This document shows positions 1-7,200 of a stretch of 13,646 nt of DNA, one piece after another. The notes under the pieces are model-generated. The model made no database searches. It was not told where the DNA came from and worked only from the letters and a program-made list of their open reading frames with translations. The translations under genes were made by a program, and so were the position numbers. Numbering within the stretch: the stretch's first letter is position 1; each line of letters starts with the position of its first letter. The stretch is from assembly GCA_016295665.1 (NCBI GenBank), contig JAEDKS010000051.1, forward strand, positions 1 through 13,646. Direction: 5' to 3'. The stretch comes from Clostridia bacterium. Its GTDB lineage: Bacteria; Bacillota; Clostridia; Christensenellales; Aristaeellaceae.

Positions 1-1430
1 AGCACGCCCGGGACTACACGCTGGAGTACGGCAACGTGTCCGTGGCAACGGTGGGTGCCATCCAGCGGGCGGTGGCGGTGCTGGAGGATCAGGGCGGCGA
101 GCGCTTCTTCGGTGAGCCCGCGCTGAACATCGCCGACTGGATGCAGCTGGACGAGAACGGGCACGGCGTGATGAACATTCTGGCGGCGGACCGGCTGTTC
201 CAGAACCCCGCCATGTACTCCACGTTCCTGCTGTGGATGCTGTCGGAGCTCTACGAGCTGCTGCCGGAGATTGGCGACGCGGACAGGCCCCGGATGGTGT
301 TCTTCTTCGACGAGGCGCATCTGCTGTTCGACAACTGCCCCCGCAGCCTGCTGGAGAAGGTGGAGCAGGTGGTGCGCCTGATCCGCTCCAAGGGCGTGGG
401 TGTGTACTTCGTGACGCAGAGCCCCGCCGACATTCCCATGAGCATCCTGGGACAGCTGGGCAACCGGGTGCAGCATGCGCTGCGGGCCTACACCCCCATG
501 GATCAGAAGGCCGTGCGCGTGGCGGCCCAGACCTTCCGCACCAATCCGGCCTTCGATACCGAGGAGGCCATCGCGAGCCTGCGCACCGGCGAGGCGCTGG
601 TGTCCTTCCTGGAGGAGAGCGGCGCGCCGGGCGTGGTGGAGCGTGCCACGATCCTGCCGCCCCAGAGCTCCATGGAGGCCATCGACGGGGCAACCCGCGC
701 CGAGGCCCTGCAGACCAGCCCCTTCTGGGGCGTGTACGACGAGGTGATCGACCGGCAGAGCGCCTATGAGTTGCTGGTGGATGCCTTCCGCAAGGAGCCC
801 CCGGCGCCCCAGCCCCTGACGGCGGCGCAGGTGCAGGTCTCCACGGCGCAGCCCGCCGCCGTGAAGCCCCAGGGCTTCATGGTGTACGACCCGGCGACCG
901 GCGGCTATGTACAGAAGCAGCTGTCCGGCATGAGCCACACCTGGCAGGCGCCCACCCTGCAGGTGGCCCCGGCGCAGCCCGTGCAGCCGGCGCAGCCTGC
1001 TGCGGTGCCCACCCTGCAGACCGCGCCCGCCCAGAGCGCGGTGCAGCAGATGCCGGTGATGGTCTATGACGCGGCGACGGGGCAGTATCGCCAGCAGATG
1101 ATGGCGATGCAGCTCGATCCCCAAACGGGCAACTATGTGGCGGTGCAGCCCCAGGCGACCCCGGCGGATGCCCGGACGGCCCGGGAAATGGAGAAGCAGC
1201 GCCAGGCCGAGGAGAAGGCCGAGAAGCAGCGTCAGGCGGAGGAGCGCCGCAAGCGCGCCGACGAGCTGCGGGAGGAGCGCGCTGCCCGGGCCCGGAAGAA
1301 CGACTCGGTGATCGGGCGCATCACCAACACCGCCATCGCCACCGCCAGCCGCGAGGTGACGCGGGAGGTGACCCGAGGGCTGATGGGCTCCATCTCGGGC
1401 CTGTTCGGCGGTACCACGAAGAAGAAGTGA
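1..1430 (+). CDS. DUF853 (YjgR/HerA-like) ATPase, 5'-truncated by the window edge
   Basis: The reading frame is open from base 3 and runs to TGA at 1428-1430, so the gene starts upstream; the GTG at 36 is only an internal codon. About 475 residues are visible. The segment HARDYTLEYGNVSVATVGAIQR and the Walker B strand VFFFDEAHLLFD (Asp codon 309, Glu codon 312) match the DUF853 family of HerA/FtsK-like P-loop ATPases, of which E. coli YjgR is a member; the Walker A part is outside the window. An SKGVGVYFVTQSPADIP segment follows, typical of the sensor region. From about 790 the protein becomes a Gln/Pro/Ala-rich linker with three copies of a VYDPATGxY-like motif (873-920, 1053-1097, 1104-1148), then a Lys/Arg/Glu-rich probable coiled coil (about 1160-1310), then a Gly-rich basic tail ending GGTTKKK. 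Family members are thought to be cytoplasmic ATPases of poorly known role. Family call is secure; the cellular function is not. Confidence 0.9.
   Translation, partial: HARDYTLEYGNVSVATVGAIQRAVAVLEDQGGERFFGEPALNIADWMQLDENGHGVMNILAADRLFQNPAMYSTFLLWMLSELYELLPEIGDADRPRMVFFFDEAHLLFDNCPRSLLEKVEQVVRLIRSKGVGVYFVTQSPADIPMSILGQLGNRVQHALRAYTPMDQKAVRVAAQTFRTNPAFDTEEAIASLRTGEALVSFLEESGAPGVVERATILPPQSSMEAIDGATRAEALQTSPFWGVYDEVIDRQSAYELLVDAFRKEPPAPQPLTAAQVQVSTAQPAAVKPQGFMVYDPATGGYVQKQLSGMSHTWQAPTLQVAPAQPVQPAQPAAVPTLQTAPAQSAVQQMPVMVYDAATGQYRQQMMAMQLDPQTGNYVAVQPQATPADARTAREMEKQRQAEEKAEKQRQAEERRKRADELREERAARARKNDSVIGRITNTAIATASREVTREVTRGLMGSISGLFGGTTKKK
873..1148 (+). repeat. Three imperfect VYDPATGxY repeats in the linker of the DUF853 protein
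   Basis: Within the Gln/Pro/Ala-rich linker, three segments share a pattern: GFMVYDPATGGYVQKQ (873-920), PVMVYDAATGQYRQQ (1053-1097) and AMQLDPQTGNYVAVQ (1104-1148). They share hydrophobic-Tyr/Leu-Asp-x-x-Thr-Gly-x-Tyr. The spacers between them are Ala/Pro/Gln-rich. The repeat is visible directly at protein level; codon choice differs between copies, so this is not a recent DNA duplication. The role is unknown; short aromatic DxxTGxY motifs of this kind would suit a protein-binding linker, but that is inference. Confidence 0.7.
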
Positions 1431-1437
1431 CGGCCCC

Positions 1438-1462
1438 GGCCGGGGAGCTCCCCTCCCCGGCC
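1438..1462 (+). terminator. GC-rich hairpin after the DUF853 gene, possible weak terminator
   Basis: A perfect 10-bp inverted repeat, GGCCGGGGAG (1438-1447) and CTCCCCGGCC (1453-1462), encloses a 5-nt loop and begins 7 nt after the stop codon. Only two T residues follow, so it lacks the U tract of a classical intrinsic terminator. It may terminate poorly, act as an RNA 3'-end stabiliser, or let transcription read into the transporter gene, for which no separate promoter could be recognised between 1431 and 1500. Confidence 0.5.
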
Positions 1463-1500
1463 TTCCCGCCGTCATCACGGAAGGAACGGATGCGCAGGCT

Positions 1501-2394
1501 ATGCTTCAGAAGAAACCTCTCCTTGGTCGGCTGTCCCTACTCGCCGCTGCCCTGATCTGGGGCAGCAGCTTCTTTGTGATGAAAAGCGCGGTGTCCGCCA
1601 TCCCGGTGTTCTGGCTGCTGGGGTTCCGGTTCACGGTGGGCTTCGGACTGCTGGCAGTCATCTTCTGCGGGAGATGGAAGCGCCTGAAATGGCGCATGCT
1701 GGGGCATGGCTGTCTGTGCGGGGTGCTGCTGGGGGTGGCGTACATCGTGCAGACCTTCGGGCTGCGGGATACCACCCCGGGCAAGAACGCCTTTCTGACG
1801 GCGGCCTACTGCGTGCTGGCCCCCTTCGTCAGCTGGCTGTTTCTGCGCAGGAGACCGGGCTGGTGGAACTGGGCTGCGGCGCTGCTGTGTCTGGCGGGCG
1901 TGGGCATGGTGTCTCTGGACGGCAGCCTGACCATGAACCGGGGCGATGCGCTGACGCTGGTGGGGGCGGTGTTCTACGCCTTCCATCTGGTGGCGGTAAG
2001 CCGCTTTGGGGAGGAGGATGACCCGGTGCTGCTGACCATGGTGCAGTTCGGCATGGCGGCGGTCGTGTGCTGGGGCATGAGCCTGCTGACGGAGACGCCG
2101 CCTGCGTCGCTGCCCATGAACGCCTGGGGTGAGCTGGTGTACCTGGCGGTGTTTGCCACCACGGCAGCGCTGCTGCTGCAGAACGTGGGGCAGTCCGTGA
2201 CGCCCGCCGCGCCCGCCGCGATCCTGCTGAGCCTGGAGAGCGTGTTCGGCGTGCTGTTCTCCGTGCTCTTTGCCGGGGAAACGGTGACGGGGCGTCTGCT
2301 GGCGGGCTTCGTGACCATCTTCTGCGCGGTGCTGGTCAGCGAGACGCGCCTGTCCTTCCTGATGAGTGCCGGGAGAGGAGAGGCGGGCGCATGA
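1501..2394 (+). CDS. DMT-superfamily (EamA) transporter
   Basis: The 297-residue product is hydrophobic throughout, with about ten predicted transmembrane helices arranged as two EamA repeats, the usual length and layout of drug/metabolite transporters. The N-terminal helix LLAAALIWGSSFFVMKSAV is typical of EamA proteins (the WGSSF signature), as is the GLRDTTPGKNAFL segment after the third helix and the LLSLESVFGVLFSVLF segment in the ninth. Substrate cannot be predicted; relatives export amino acids, metabolites or drugs through the cytoplasmic membrane. The ATG at 1501 is chosen because no other in-frame ATG/GTG/TTG precedes the first helix, but its ribosome site is poor: GGAAGGAA (1479-1486) lies 14 nt away, better placed for an out-of-frame ATG at 1490. 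The stop overlaps the exonuclease start by ATGA. Confidence 0.9.
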   Translation: MLQKKPLLGRLSLLAAALIWGSSFFVMKSAVSAIPVFWLLGFRFTVGFGLLAVIFCGRWKRLKWRMLGHGCLCGVLLGVAYIVQTFGLRDTTPGKNAFLTAAYCVLAPFVSWLFLRRRPGWWNWAAALLCLAGVGMVSLDGSLTMNRGDALTLVGAVFYAFHLVAVSRFGEEDDPVLLTMVQFGMAAVVCWGMSLLTETPPASLPMNAWGELVYLAVFATTAALLLQNVGQSVTPAAPAAILLSLESVFGVLFSVLFAGETVTGRLLAGFVTIFCAVLVSETRLSFLMSAGRGEAGA

Positions 2395-2948
2395 GCACAC
2401 CAACGGCCTACATCGTGCTGGACACGGAAACCACCGGGCTCAGCTTCCGGGATCGGATCATCGAGCTGGCGGCGGTCAAGGTGCGGGACGGGGTGATCGT
2501 GGACAAGCGGGCGCAGCTGCTGGATCCGCAGATGCCCATTCCGCCCTACATCACGGGGCTGACGGGCATCACGCCGGAGATGGTGCGGGGCAGGAGCACC
2601 GCCGCGCAGGTGCTGCCCCGGTTCCTCACATGGACGGAGGGGCTGCCCATCATCGGGCACAACGTGTCCTTTGACCTGGGCATGCTGCAGCGGGAGGGTG
2701 CGCGGGTGCGGGTGCCGGTGAGCCTGACGGTGGCGGCGGACACCCTGACCATGGCGCGGGCCCGGCTGCCGGAGCTGAGCAGCCACCGGCTGGGCGTGCT
2801 GGTGGACTACCTGAAGATCGAGGCGCAGCCGGCGCACCGGGCGCTGGCGGACGTGTACGCCACGCAGGAGCTGTACGTCCGGCTGCTGAGCATGCCGGTG
2901 CGAACCGGGCAGGCCAGGAAGGAAACAGGCAGGGAAATCCATAGCTGA
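2391..2948 (+). CDS. DnaQ-like 3'-5' exonuclease (DEDDh superfamily)
   Basis: This 185-residue protein is a stand-alone exonuclease domain of the DnaQ/epsilon type. All five catalytic residues of the DEDDh class are visible: Asp11 and Glu13 in VLDTETTG, Asp95 in GHNVSFDLGML, and His149 and Asp154 in AHRALADV. The family removes nucleotides from DNA or RNA 3' ends using two metal ions. The spacing and the ITGLTGIT segment resemble the proofreading epsilon subunit and the exonuclease domain of PolC, but nothing shows it is the replicative proofreader; an accessory exonuclease for repair or RNA turnover is equally possible. Its ATG overlaps the transporter stop (ATGA), with AGGAG at 2376-2380 upstream, so it is probably translationally coupled. 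It ends 11 nt before the glycoside hydrolase. Confidence 0.92.
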   Translation: MSTPTAYIVLDTETTGLSFRDRIIELAAVKVRDGVIVDKRAQLLDPQMPIPPYITGLTGITPEMVRGRSTAAQVLPRFLTWTEGLPIIGHNVSFDLGMLQREGARVRVPVSLTVAADTLTMARARLPELSSHRLGVLVDYLKIEAQPAHRALADVYATQELYVRLLSMPVRTGQARKETGREIHS

Positions 2949-2959
2949 AAAGGAGCGAT

Positions 2960-5176
2960 ATGACCATGGATGTGGAGAAGATTCTTGCGGCGATGACCCT
3001 GGAGGAAAAGGCGGCGCTCTGTCAGGGGCTGGACGCCTGGCATACGGTGCCCGTGGAGCGGCTGGGCGTGCCCGCCGTGATGGTGTCCGACGGCCCGCAC
3101 GGGCTGCGGAAGGAAGTGGAGGAGGACGGGAAAAAGCATACCATTGACGCGGTGTGCTACCCGTCTGCGGTGGGCACGGCGTCATCCTTCGACCCGGCGC
3201 TGCTGGAGGAAATGGGCCGGCTGCTGGGCGCGAGCTGTCAGGCGGAGAACGTGGGCGTGCTGCTGGGGCCCGCCGCCAACATCAAGCGCAGCCCCCTGTG
3301 CGGGCGCAACTTCGAGTACTTCTCCGAGGACCCGTGCCTGTCCAGCCGGATGGCGGCGGCGCACATCCGGGGCGTGCAGGCGGAGGGCGTGGGCACCTCG
3401 CTGAAGCACTTCGCCGCCAACAATCAGGAGACCCACCGCATGAGCGTCTCCGCCGAGATTTCCGAGCAGGCGCTGCGGGAGATCTACCTGGCGTCCTTCG
3501 AGGGCGCGGTGAAGGCGGCGAAGCCCTGGACGATGATGTGCTCCTACAACAAGATCATGGGCGTGTACTCCAGCGAGAACCCCTGGCTGCTGAACACCGT
3601 GCTGCGGGACGAGTGGGGCTATGACGGCCTGGTGATGAGCGACTGGGGCGCGGTGAACGACCATGTGGAGAGTGTGGCGTCCGGGCTTGATCTGGAGATG
3701 CCCAGGGGCGGCGACCAGGAGGATCGGGCGATCGTGGAGGCCGTGCGCAGCGGCGCGCTGGACGAGGGTGCTCTGGACGAGGCGGTGCGCCATGTGCTGA
3801 AGCTGGTGGAAAGGTGCGTGGAGAACCACCGGGAGGGCGAGGTGTTCGACCGGGACATGCAGCACCATCAGGCCCGGAAGATCGCCCGGGAATCCATGGT
3901 GCTGCTGAAGAATGAGGGCGGCCTGCTGCCCATTCGCGGCAACCGGAAGGTGGCCTTCATCGGCGATTTCGCCCGGAAGCCGCGCTATCAGGGCGGCGGC
4001 AGCAGCCACATCAACACCAGCCGGGTGGACAGCGCTCTGAACGCGGTGCGCTCCGTGTGCGCCGTGACCTATGCGCAGGGCTACCGGGAGGAGGATGACC
4101 TGCCGGACGAAGGGCTGCAGGCGGAGGCCGTGCGGGTGGCGTCGGAGGCGGACGTGGCGGTGGTGTTCGCCGGTCTGCCGGAGCGATACGAGTCCGAGGG
4201 CTATGACCGTACTCATATGCGCCTGCCCGAGGGCCAGAACCGGCTCATCGAGGCCATCGCACAGGCCCAGCCGAACGTGGTGGTGGTGCTGCACAACGGC
4301 TCCCCGGTGGAGATGCCCTGGGTGGATCGGGTGCCCGGCCTTCTGGAGGCCTATCTGGGCGGCGAGGCCGGGGGCAGTGCCGTGGTGGATCTGCTCTTTG
4401 GCGCGGTCAGCCCCTGCGGCAAGCTGGCGGAGACCTTTCCGAGGAAGCTGTCGGACACGCCCTGCAGCCTGTTCTTCCCCGGCGACCGGGAGAGCGTGGT
4501 CTACAGCGAGGGCGTCTACGTGGGCTACCGCTACTACGACAAGAAGGAGATGGAGGTGCTGTTCCCCTTCGGGCACGGCCTGACCTACACCACCTTCCGC
4601 TACAGCGATCTGCGCCTGTCGGCGGACACCATCGCCGCCGGCGGCACCCTGAAGGCCACGGTGCAGGTGACCAACACCGGCAGCATGGCGGCGAAGGAGA
4701 TTGTGCAGTTCTACATCCGTCCCGACCACGCGGGCAAGAGCCGCCCCGTCCGGGAGCTGAAGGGCTTTGGCAAGATCGCCCTGCAGCCCGGCGAGACCGG
4801 CACGGTGGAGGTGACCCTCACCAGCCGCGATTTCTGCTACTGGGATGAGAGCCTGCACGGCTGGTTCCTGGAGCCCGGCTGCTATCAGGTGGAGGCGGCG
4901 GCCTCCAGCCGGGACATCCGCCTGACGGCCCCGGTGACGGCGGTGGGACAGCCCCTGCCCGTGCGGGTCACGCTGGACACGGAGATGGGCGACATCCTGT
5001 CCATCCCCGGTGCCCGGGAGGTGCTGGACCGGGTGGATCCCCGCATGGCGCACTTCCCCTATGACCTGCCCCTGCACAACGTGGTGTCCTGGACGCAGGC
5101 GGCGGTGACCCGGGAGAAGCTCGTGGCCCTGGCGGAGGAGCTGAACGGCCTGCAGTGCTTCGAGCCCGAAGCCTGA
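2960..5176 (+). CDS. Glycoside hydrolase family 3, probable beta-glucosidase
   Basis: The 738-residue enzyme has the standard GH3 order: a TIM-barrel domain (about 20-290), the alpha/beta GH3 C-terminal domain (about 310-530) and a fibronectin III-like domain (about 570-650) with the usual RELKGFGKI and FPFGHGLTYTTF junction motifs. The nucleophile is Asp228 in VMSDWGAV; Glu413 in YESEGYDR is the likely acid/base by analogy with Thermotoga enzymes. KHFAANNQE and GRNFEYFSEDP are substrate-pocket motifs. There is no signal peptide, so it should act in the cytoplasm on imported oligosaccharides or glycosides. Exact specificity (beta-glucosidase, xylosidase or other) cannot be settled from motifs. 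AGGAG at 2951-2955 lies 4 nt from the ATG at 2960 and 10 nt from an in-frame ATG at 2966, so the true start may be two residues later. No sugar transporter gene lies nearby. Confidence 0.93.
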   Translation: MTMDVEKILAAMTLEEKAALCQGLDAWHTVPVERLGVPAVMVSDGPHGLRKEVEEDGKKHTIDAVCYPSAVGTASSFDPALLEEMGRLLGASCQAENVGVLLGPAANIKRSPLCGRNFEYFSEDPCLSSRMAAAHIRGVQAEGVGTSLKHFAANNQETHRMSVSAEISEQALREIYLASFEGAVKAAKPWTMMCSYNKIMGVYSSENPWLLNTVLRDEWGYDGLVMSDWGAVNDHVESVASGLDLEMPRGGDQEDRAIVEAVRSGALDEGALDEAVRHVLKLVERCVENHREGEVFDRDMQHHQARKIARESMVLLKNEGGLLPIRGNRKVAFIGDFARKPRYQGGGSSHINTSRVDSALNAVRSVCAVTYAQGYREEDDLPDEGLQAEAVRVASEADVAVVFAGLPERYESEGYDRTHMRLPEGQNRLIEAIAQAQPNVVVVLHNGSPVEMPWVDRVPGLLEAYLGGEAGGSAVVDLLFGAVSPCGKLAETFPRKLSDTPCSLFFPGDRESVVYSEGVYVGYRYYDKKEMEVLFPFGHGLTYTTFRYSDLRLSADTIAAGGTLKATVQVTNTGSMAAKEIVQFYIRPDHAGKSRPVRELKGFGKIALQPGETGTVEVTLTSRDFCYWDESLHGWFLEPGCYQVEAAASSRDIRLTAPVTAVGQPLPVRVTLDTEMGDILSIPGAREVLDRVDPRMAHFPYDLPLHNVVSWTQAAVTREKLVALAEELNGLQCFEPEA

Positions 5177-5193
5177 GAAAAGAGGGGAGCATC

Positions 5194-5766
5194 ATGCGCA
5201 GAAGCGAGATTCGGAAGCTCTATGAGATCACCACCCGCGTCAACCCCGACACGGGCAGGGAGGAGCGCACGGCGGTGTACATCGGCAAGCGCTACGCCGT
5301 GAACCGGGAGGCGATCCGGAAGCGCCGCGCAGGGCTGTGGCTCCTGCTGCTGGCTGCCATCGCGGCTTTTCTGACCGCCGGGCTGGTGCCCGCGACCGCG
5401 CAGATGTGCCTCTGGGCCCTGCTGCCCTACGCGCTCTGCCTGCTGCCGCTGTTCTACGGGGTCATGGGCCTGTGGAAGGTCAGCCGCTTCGGTGACACCA
5501 TCGACGAAATCCAGCGGCAGGAGGGCCTCCTGAGCCTCCAGCACGCGGCAGTGGGCCTGTGCGTCCTCTCGGCGCTCTGGCTGGCGGGGGACGTGGTCTA
5601 TGGCCTGCAGCTGGGCTTTGACATGTGGGACACCCCCGACTGGTGCTTCCTTGCCATGAGCGCCGTCACCCTCGCCGCCGGCGTGGGGCTGTGGTGGACG
5701 AGCCGGGGACTGGAGATGAAGGAACTGCCTTCGGCACAGCCGGACGCCCCAGCGCAGGAAAACTGA
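5194..5766 (+). CDS. Hypothetical four-helix membrane protein
   Basis: I do not recognise this 190-residue protein. It has a basic N-terminal cytoplasmic segment of about 45 residues (RVNPDTGREERTAVYIGKRY), then four probable transmembrane helices at about 47-66, 71-93, 117-138 and 149-168, and a short polar tail. No catalytic motif is seen. The frame is open upstream to 5155, but the ATG at 5194 is chosen because AGAGGGGAG (5181-5189) sits 4 nt before it, while the upstream ATG would lie inside the preceding gene without such a site. It follows the GH3 gene by 17 nt and is probably on the same transcript. The gene ends 11 nt before the shared convergent hairpin. Confidence 0.8.
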   Translation: MRRSEIRKLYEITTRVNPDTGREERTAVYIGKRYAVNREAIRKRRAGLWLLLLAAIAAFLTAGLVPATAQMCLWALLPYALCLLPLFYGVMGLWKVSRFGDTIDEIQRQEGLLSLQHAAVGLCVLSALWLAGDVVYGLQLGFDMWDTPDWCFLAMSAVTLAAGVGLWWTSRGLEMKELPSAQPDAPAQEN

Positions 5767-5777
5767 TGACAAAAGGA

Positions 5778-5816
5778 AAACGGCATCCGTGACGCAGGTG
5801 GTCATGGATGCCGTTT
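5778..5816 (-). terminator. Convergent hairpin terminator ending the pyr operon
   Basis: An 11-bp perfect inverted repeat (5778-5788 with 5806-5816, arm AAACGGCATCC) can be extended inward by four more pairs (5790-5793 with 5801-5804), leaving a 7-nt loop; the position between the two stems pairs as G-U only in the plus-strand transcript. On the minus strand it follows the pyrI stop by 11 nt and is followed by TTTTCCTTTT, as expected for an intrinsic terminator. On the plus strand the stem is followed only by TTTGGTCTCC, so it should work less well for the left-hand gene run, though it probably serves both. Confidence 0.8.
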
Positions 5817-5827
5817 GGTCTCCTACT

Positions 5828-6250
5828 TTACTTCTTGCTCCTCTCCGCGTCGCAGTACATGCACCGGTACACCCGGCGCTTCTCGTCCGCCAGACGGAAG
5901 ATCTGGGGCAGGCTGGGCTCGGCGGTGGTGATGCAGCGGGGGTTCTTGCAGGTGATGACGTTGGTCAGCTGGCGGGGCAGCTGCAGCTTCTTCTTCTCGG
6001 TGATGACGCCGTTCTCGATGATGTTCACCGTGATGCCGGGGTCGATGTAGCCCAGCACGTCCAGGTCGATGTCGATGGCGTCGTCGATCTTGATGATGTC
6101 CTTGCGGCCCATGGCCTCGCTCTTGACGTTCTTGATGATGGCAACGGAGCACTCCAGCTCGTTCAGGTGCAGATACCGGTAGATGTCCATGCTCCGTCCG
6201 GACTGGATGTGGTCAAGGACGATGCCGCGCTGGATGGAATCAATGTTCAT
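5828..6250 (-). CDS. pyrI: Aspartate carbamoyltransferase regulatory subunit
   Basis: The 140-residue protein is the regulatory chain that binds nucleotide effectors and holds catalytic trimers together in the PyrB/PyrI holoenzyme. The N-terminal allosteric domain (about 1-95) is followed by the zinc domain with the four cysteine ligands in C-x4-C and C-x2-C pairs: Cys101, Cys106, Cys130 and Cys133. It is slightly shorter than E. coli PyrI because the N-terminus is trimmed. Its ATG overlaps the pyrB stop by 4 nt (6247-6250), and GAAGGAGG (6268-6261) lies 10 nt upstream, so it is translated in step with PyrB. It is the last gene of the operon, just before the hairpin terminator. Its presence suggests end-product feedback (CTP, UTP) on the first committed step, by family knowledge. 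Confidence 0.96.
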   Translation of the reverse strand: MNIDSIQRGIVLDHIQSGRSMDIYRYLHLNELECSVAIIKNVKSEAMGRKDIIKIDDAIDIDLDVLGYIDPGITVNIIENGVITEKKKLQLPRQLTNVITCKNPRCITTAEPSLPQIFRLADEKRRVYRCMYCDAERSKK

Positions 6251-7167
6251 GCCTGCTCAGCCTCCTTCAGCAGCTTGGTGATGAGGGCCATGCGCACGAA
6301 GCGCCCGTTGCGCACCTGACGGAAGTACACCGCCCGGGGGTCGTCGTCCACGGAGACGGCGATCTCGTTCACGCGGGGCAGCGGGTGCAGGATGGACATG
6401 TCCTTCTTGGCGGCGCGCAGCTTCTCGGGATCGAGGATGTAGGTGTCCTTCAGGCGGATGTAATCGGCCTCGTTGAAGAAGCGCTCCCGCTGCACGCGGG
6501 TCATGTAGAGGATGTCCAGCTCCGGCATGACCTCCTCCATGGTCTCCACCTCGGTGAAGGGGATGCCCCGGTCAGCCAGGTCGCGGGTGATGTAGGCGGG
6601 CACGCGCAGCTCCGGCGGGGAGATCAGCACAAAGGAGACGCCCTCGTAGCGGCTCATGGCGCCGATGAGGGAGTGGACGGTGCGCCCGAACTTCAGGTCG
6701 CCGCACAGGCCCACCACCATGTGATCCATGCGGCCCTTCTCCCGGCGGATGGTCAGCAGGTCGGTCAGGGTCTGGGTCGGGTGGTTGTGACCGCCGTCGC
6801 CGGCGTTGATGATCGGCACGGTGGAGCGCAGGCTGCCCGCCATGGGCGCGCCCTCCTTGGGGTGGCGCATGGCGATGATGTCGCAGTAGCAGCCCACGGT
6901 GCGGATGGTATCGGTGAGGGATTCGCCCTTGGCGGTGGAGGAGGAGTCCGCCGAGGAGAAGCCCAGCACGCTGCCGCCCATGGACAGCATGGCGGACTCG
7001 AACGACAGCCGCGTGCGGGTGGAGGGCTCGAAGAACAGCGTCGCCAGAATCTTGCCCCGCTGGCTGTCGGCGTAGCGGCGGGGGTTGGCGATCATGTCAT
7101 CGGCCAGGTCAAGAAGCTCGGTGATCTCCTCCACGGAGAAGTCGGTGATGTCAATCAAATGACGCAT
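6247..7167 (-). CDS. pyrB: Aspartate carbamoyltransferase catalytic subunit
   Basis: The enzyme condenses carbamoyl phosphate with aspartate to give N-carbamoyl-aspartate, the first committed step of pyrimidine synthesis. With the start chosen here it has 306 residues, usual for the family. The carbamoyl-phosphate signature FFEPSTRTR (45-53), the mobile-loop Lys80 in STAKGESL, HNHPTQ and the C-terminal HPLPRVNEI are all present. The open frame extends to a GTG at 7176, but the ATG at 7167 gives the family's usual start (MRHLID), and the ribosome site GGAAAGGAG (7187-7179) would lie only 2 nt from the GTG against 11 nt from the ATG. Only 33 nt separate it from the ABC permease, with no promoter or terminator visible, so it belongs to the same transcript. 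It overlaps pyrI by ATGA. Confidence 0.96.
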   Translation of the reverse strand: MRHLIDITDFSVEEITELLDLADDMIANPRRYADSQRGKILATLFFEPSTRTRLSFESAMLSMGGSVLGFSSADSSSTAKGESLTDTIRTVGCYCDIIAMRHPKEGAPMAGSLRSTVPIINAGDGGHNHPTQTLTDLLTIRREKGRMDHMVVGLCGDLKFGRTVHSLIGAMSRYEGVSFVLISPPELRVPAYITRDLADRGIPFTEVETMEEVMPELDILYMTRVQRERFFNEADYIRLKDTYILDPEKLRAAKKDMSILHPLPRVNEIAVSVDDDPRAVYFRQVRNGRFVRMALITKLLKEAEQA

Positions 7168-7200
7168 GGAAGGCACAGCTCCTTTCCGATGTTCAGGGGA

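Noticed and set aside
1974..3185. A 403-codon minus-strand frame across the transporter, exonuclease and GH3 start
   Set aside because: It spans three real plus-strand genes and their junctions, and its translation shows no conserved motif.
3182..5077. A 631-codon minus-strand frame opposite the GH3 gene
   Set aside because: The GH3 gene on the plus strand is unambiguous and the opposite translation is a His/Gln/Gly-rich composition artefact.
7168..7200. A separate promoter for pyrBI in the gap after the ABC permease
   Set aside because: The 33-nt gap is mostly taken up by the ribosome site and no -35/-10 pair is recognisable; a promoter inside the permease gene cannot be excluded by eye.
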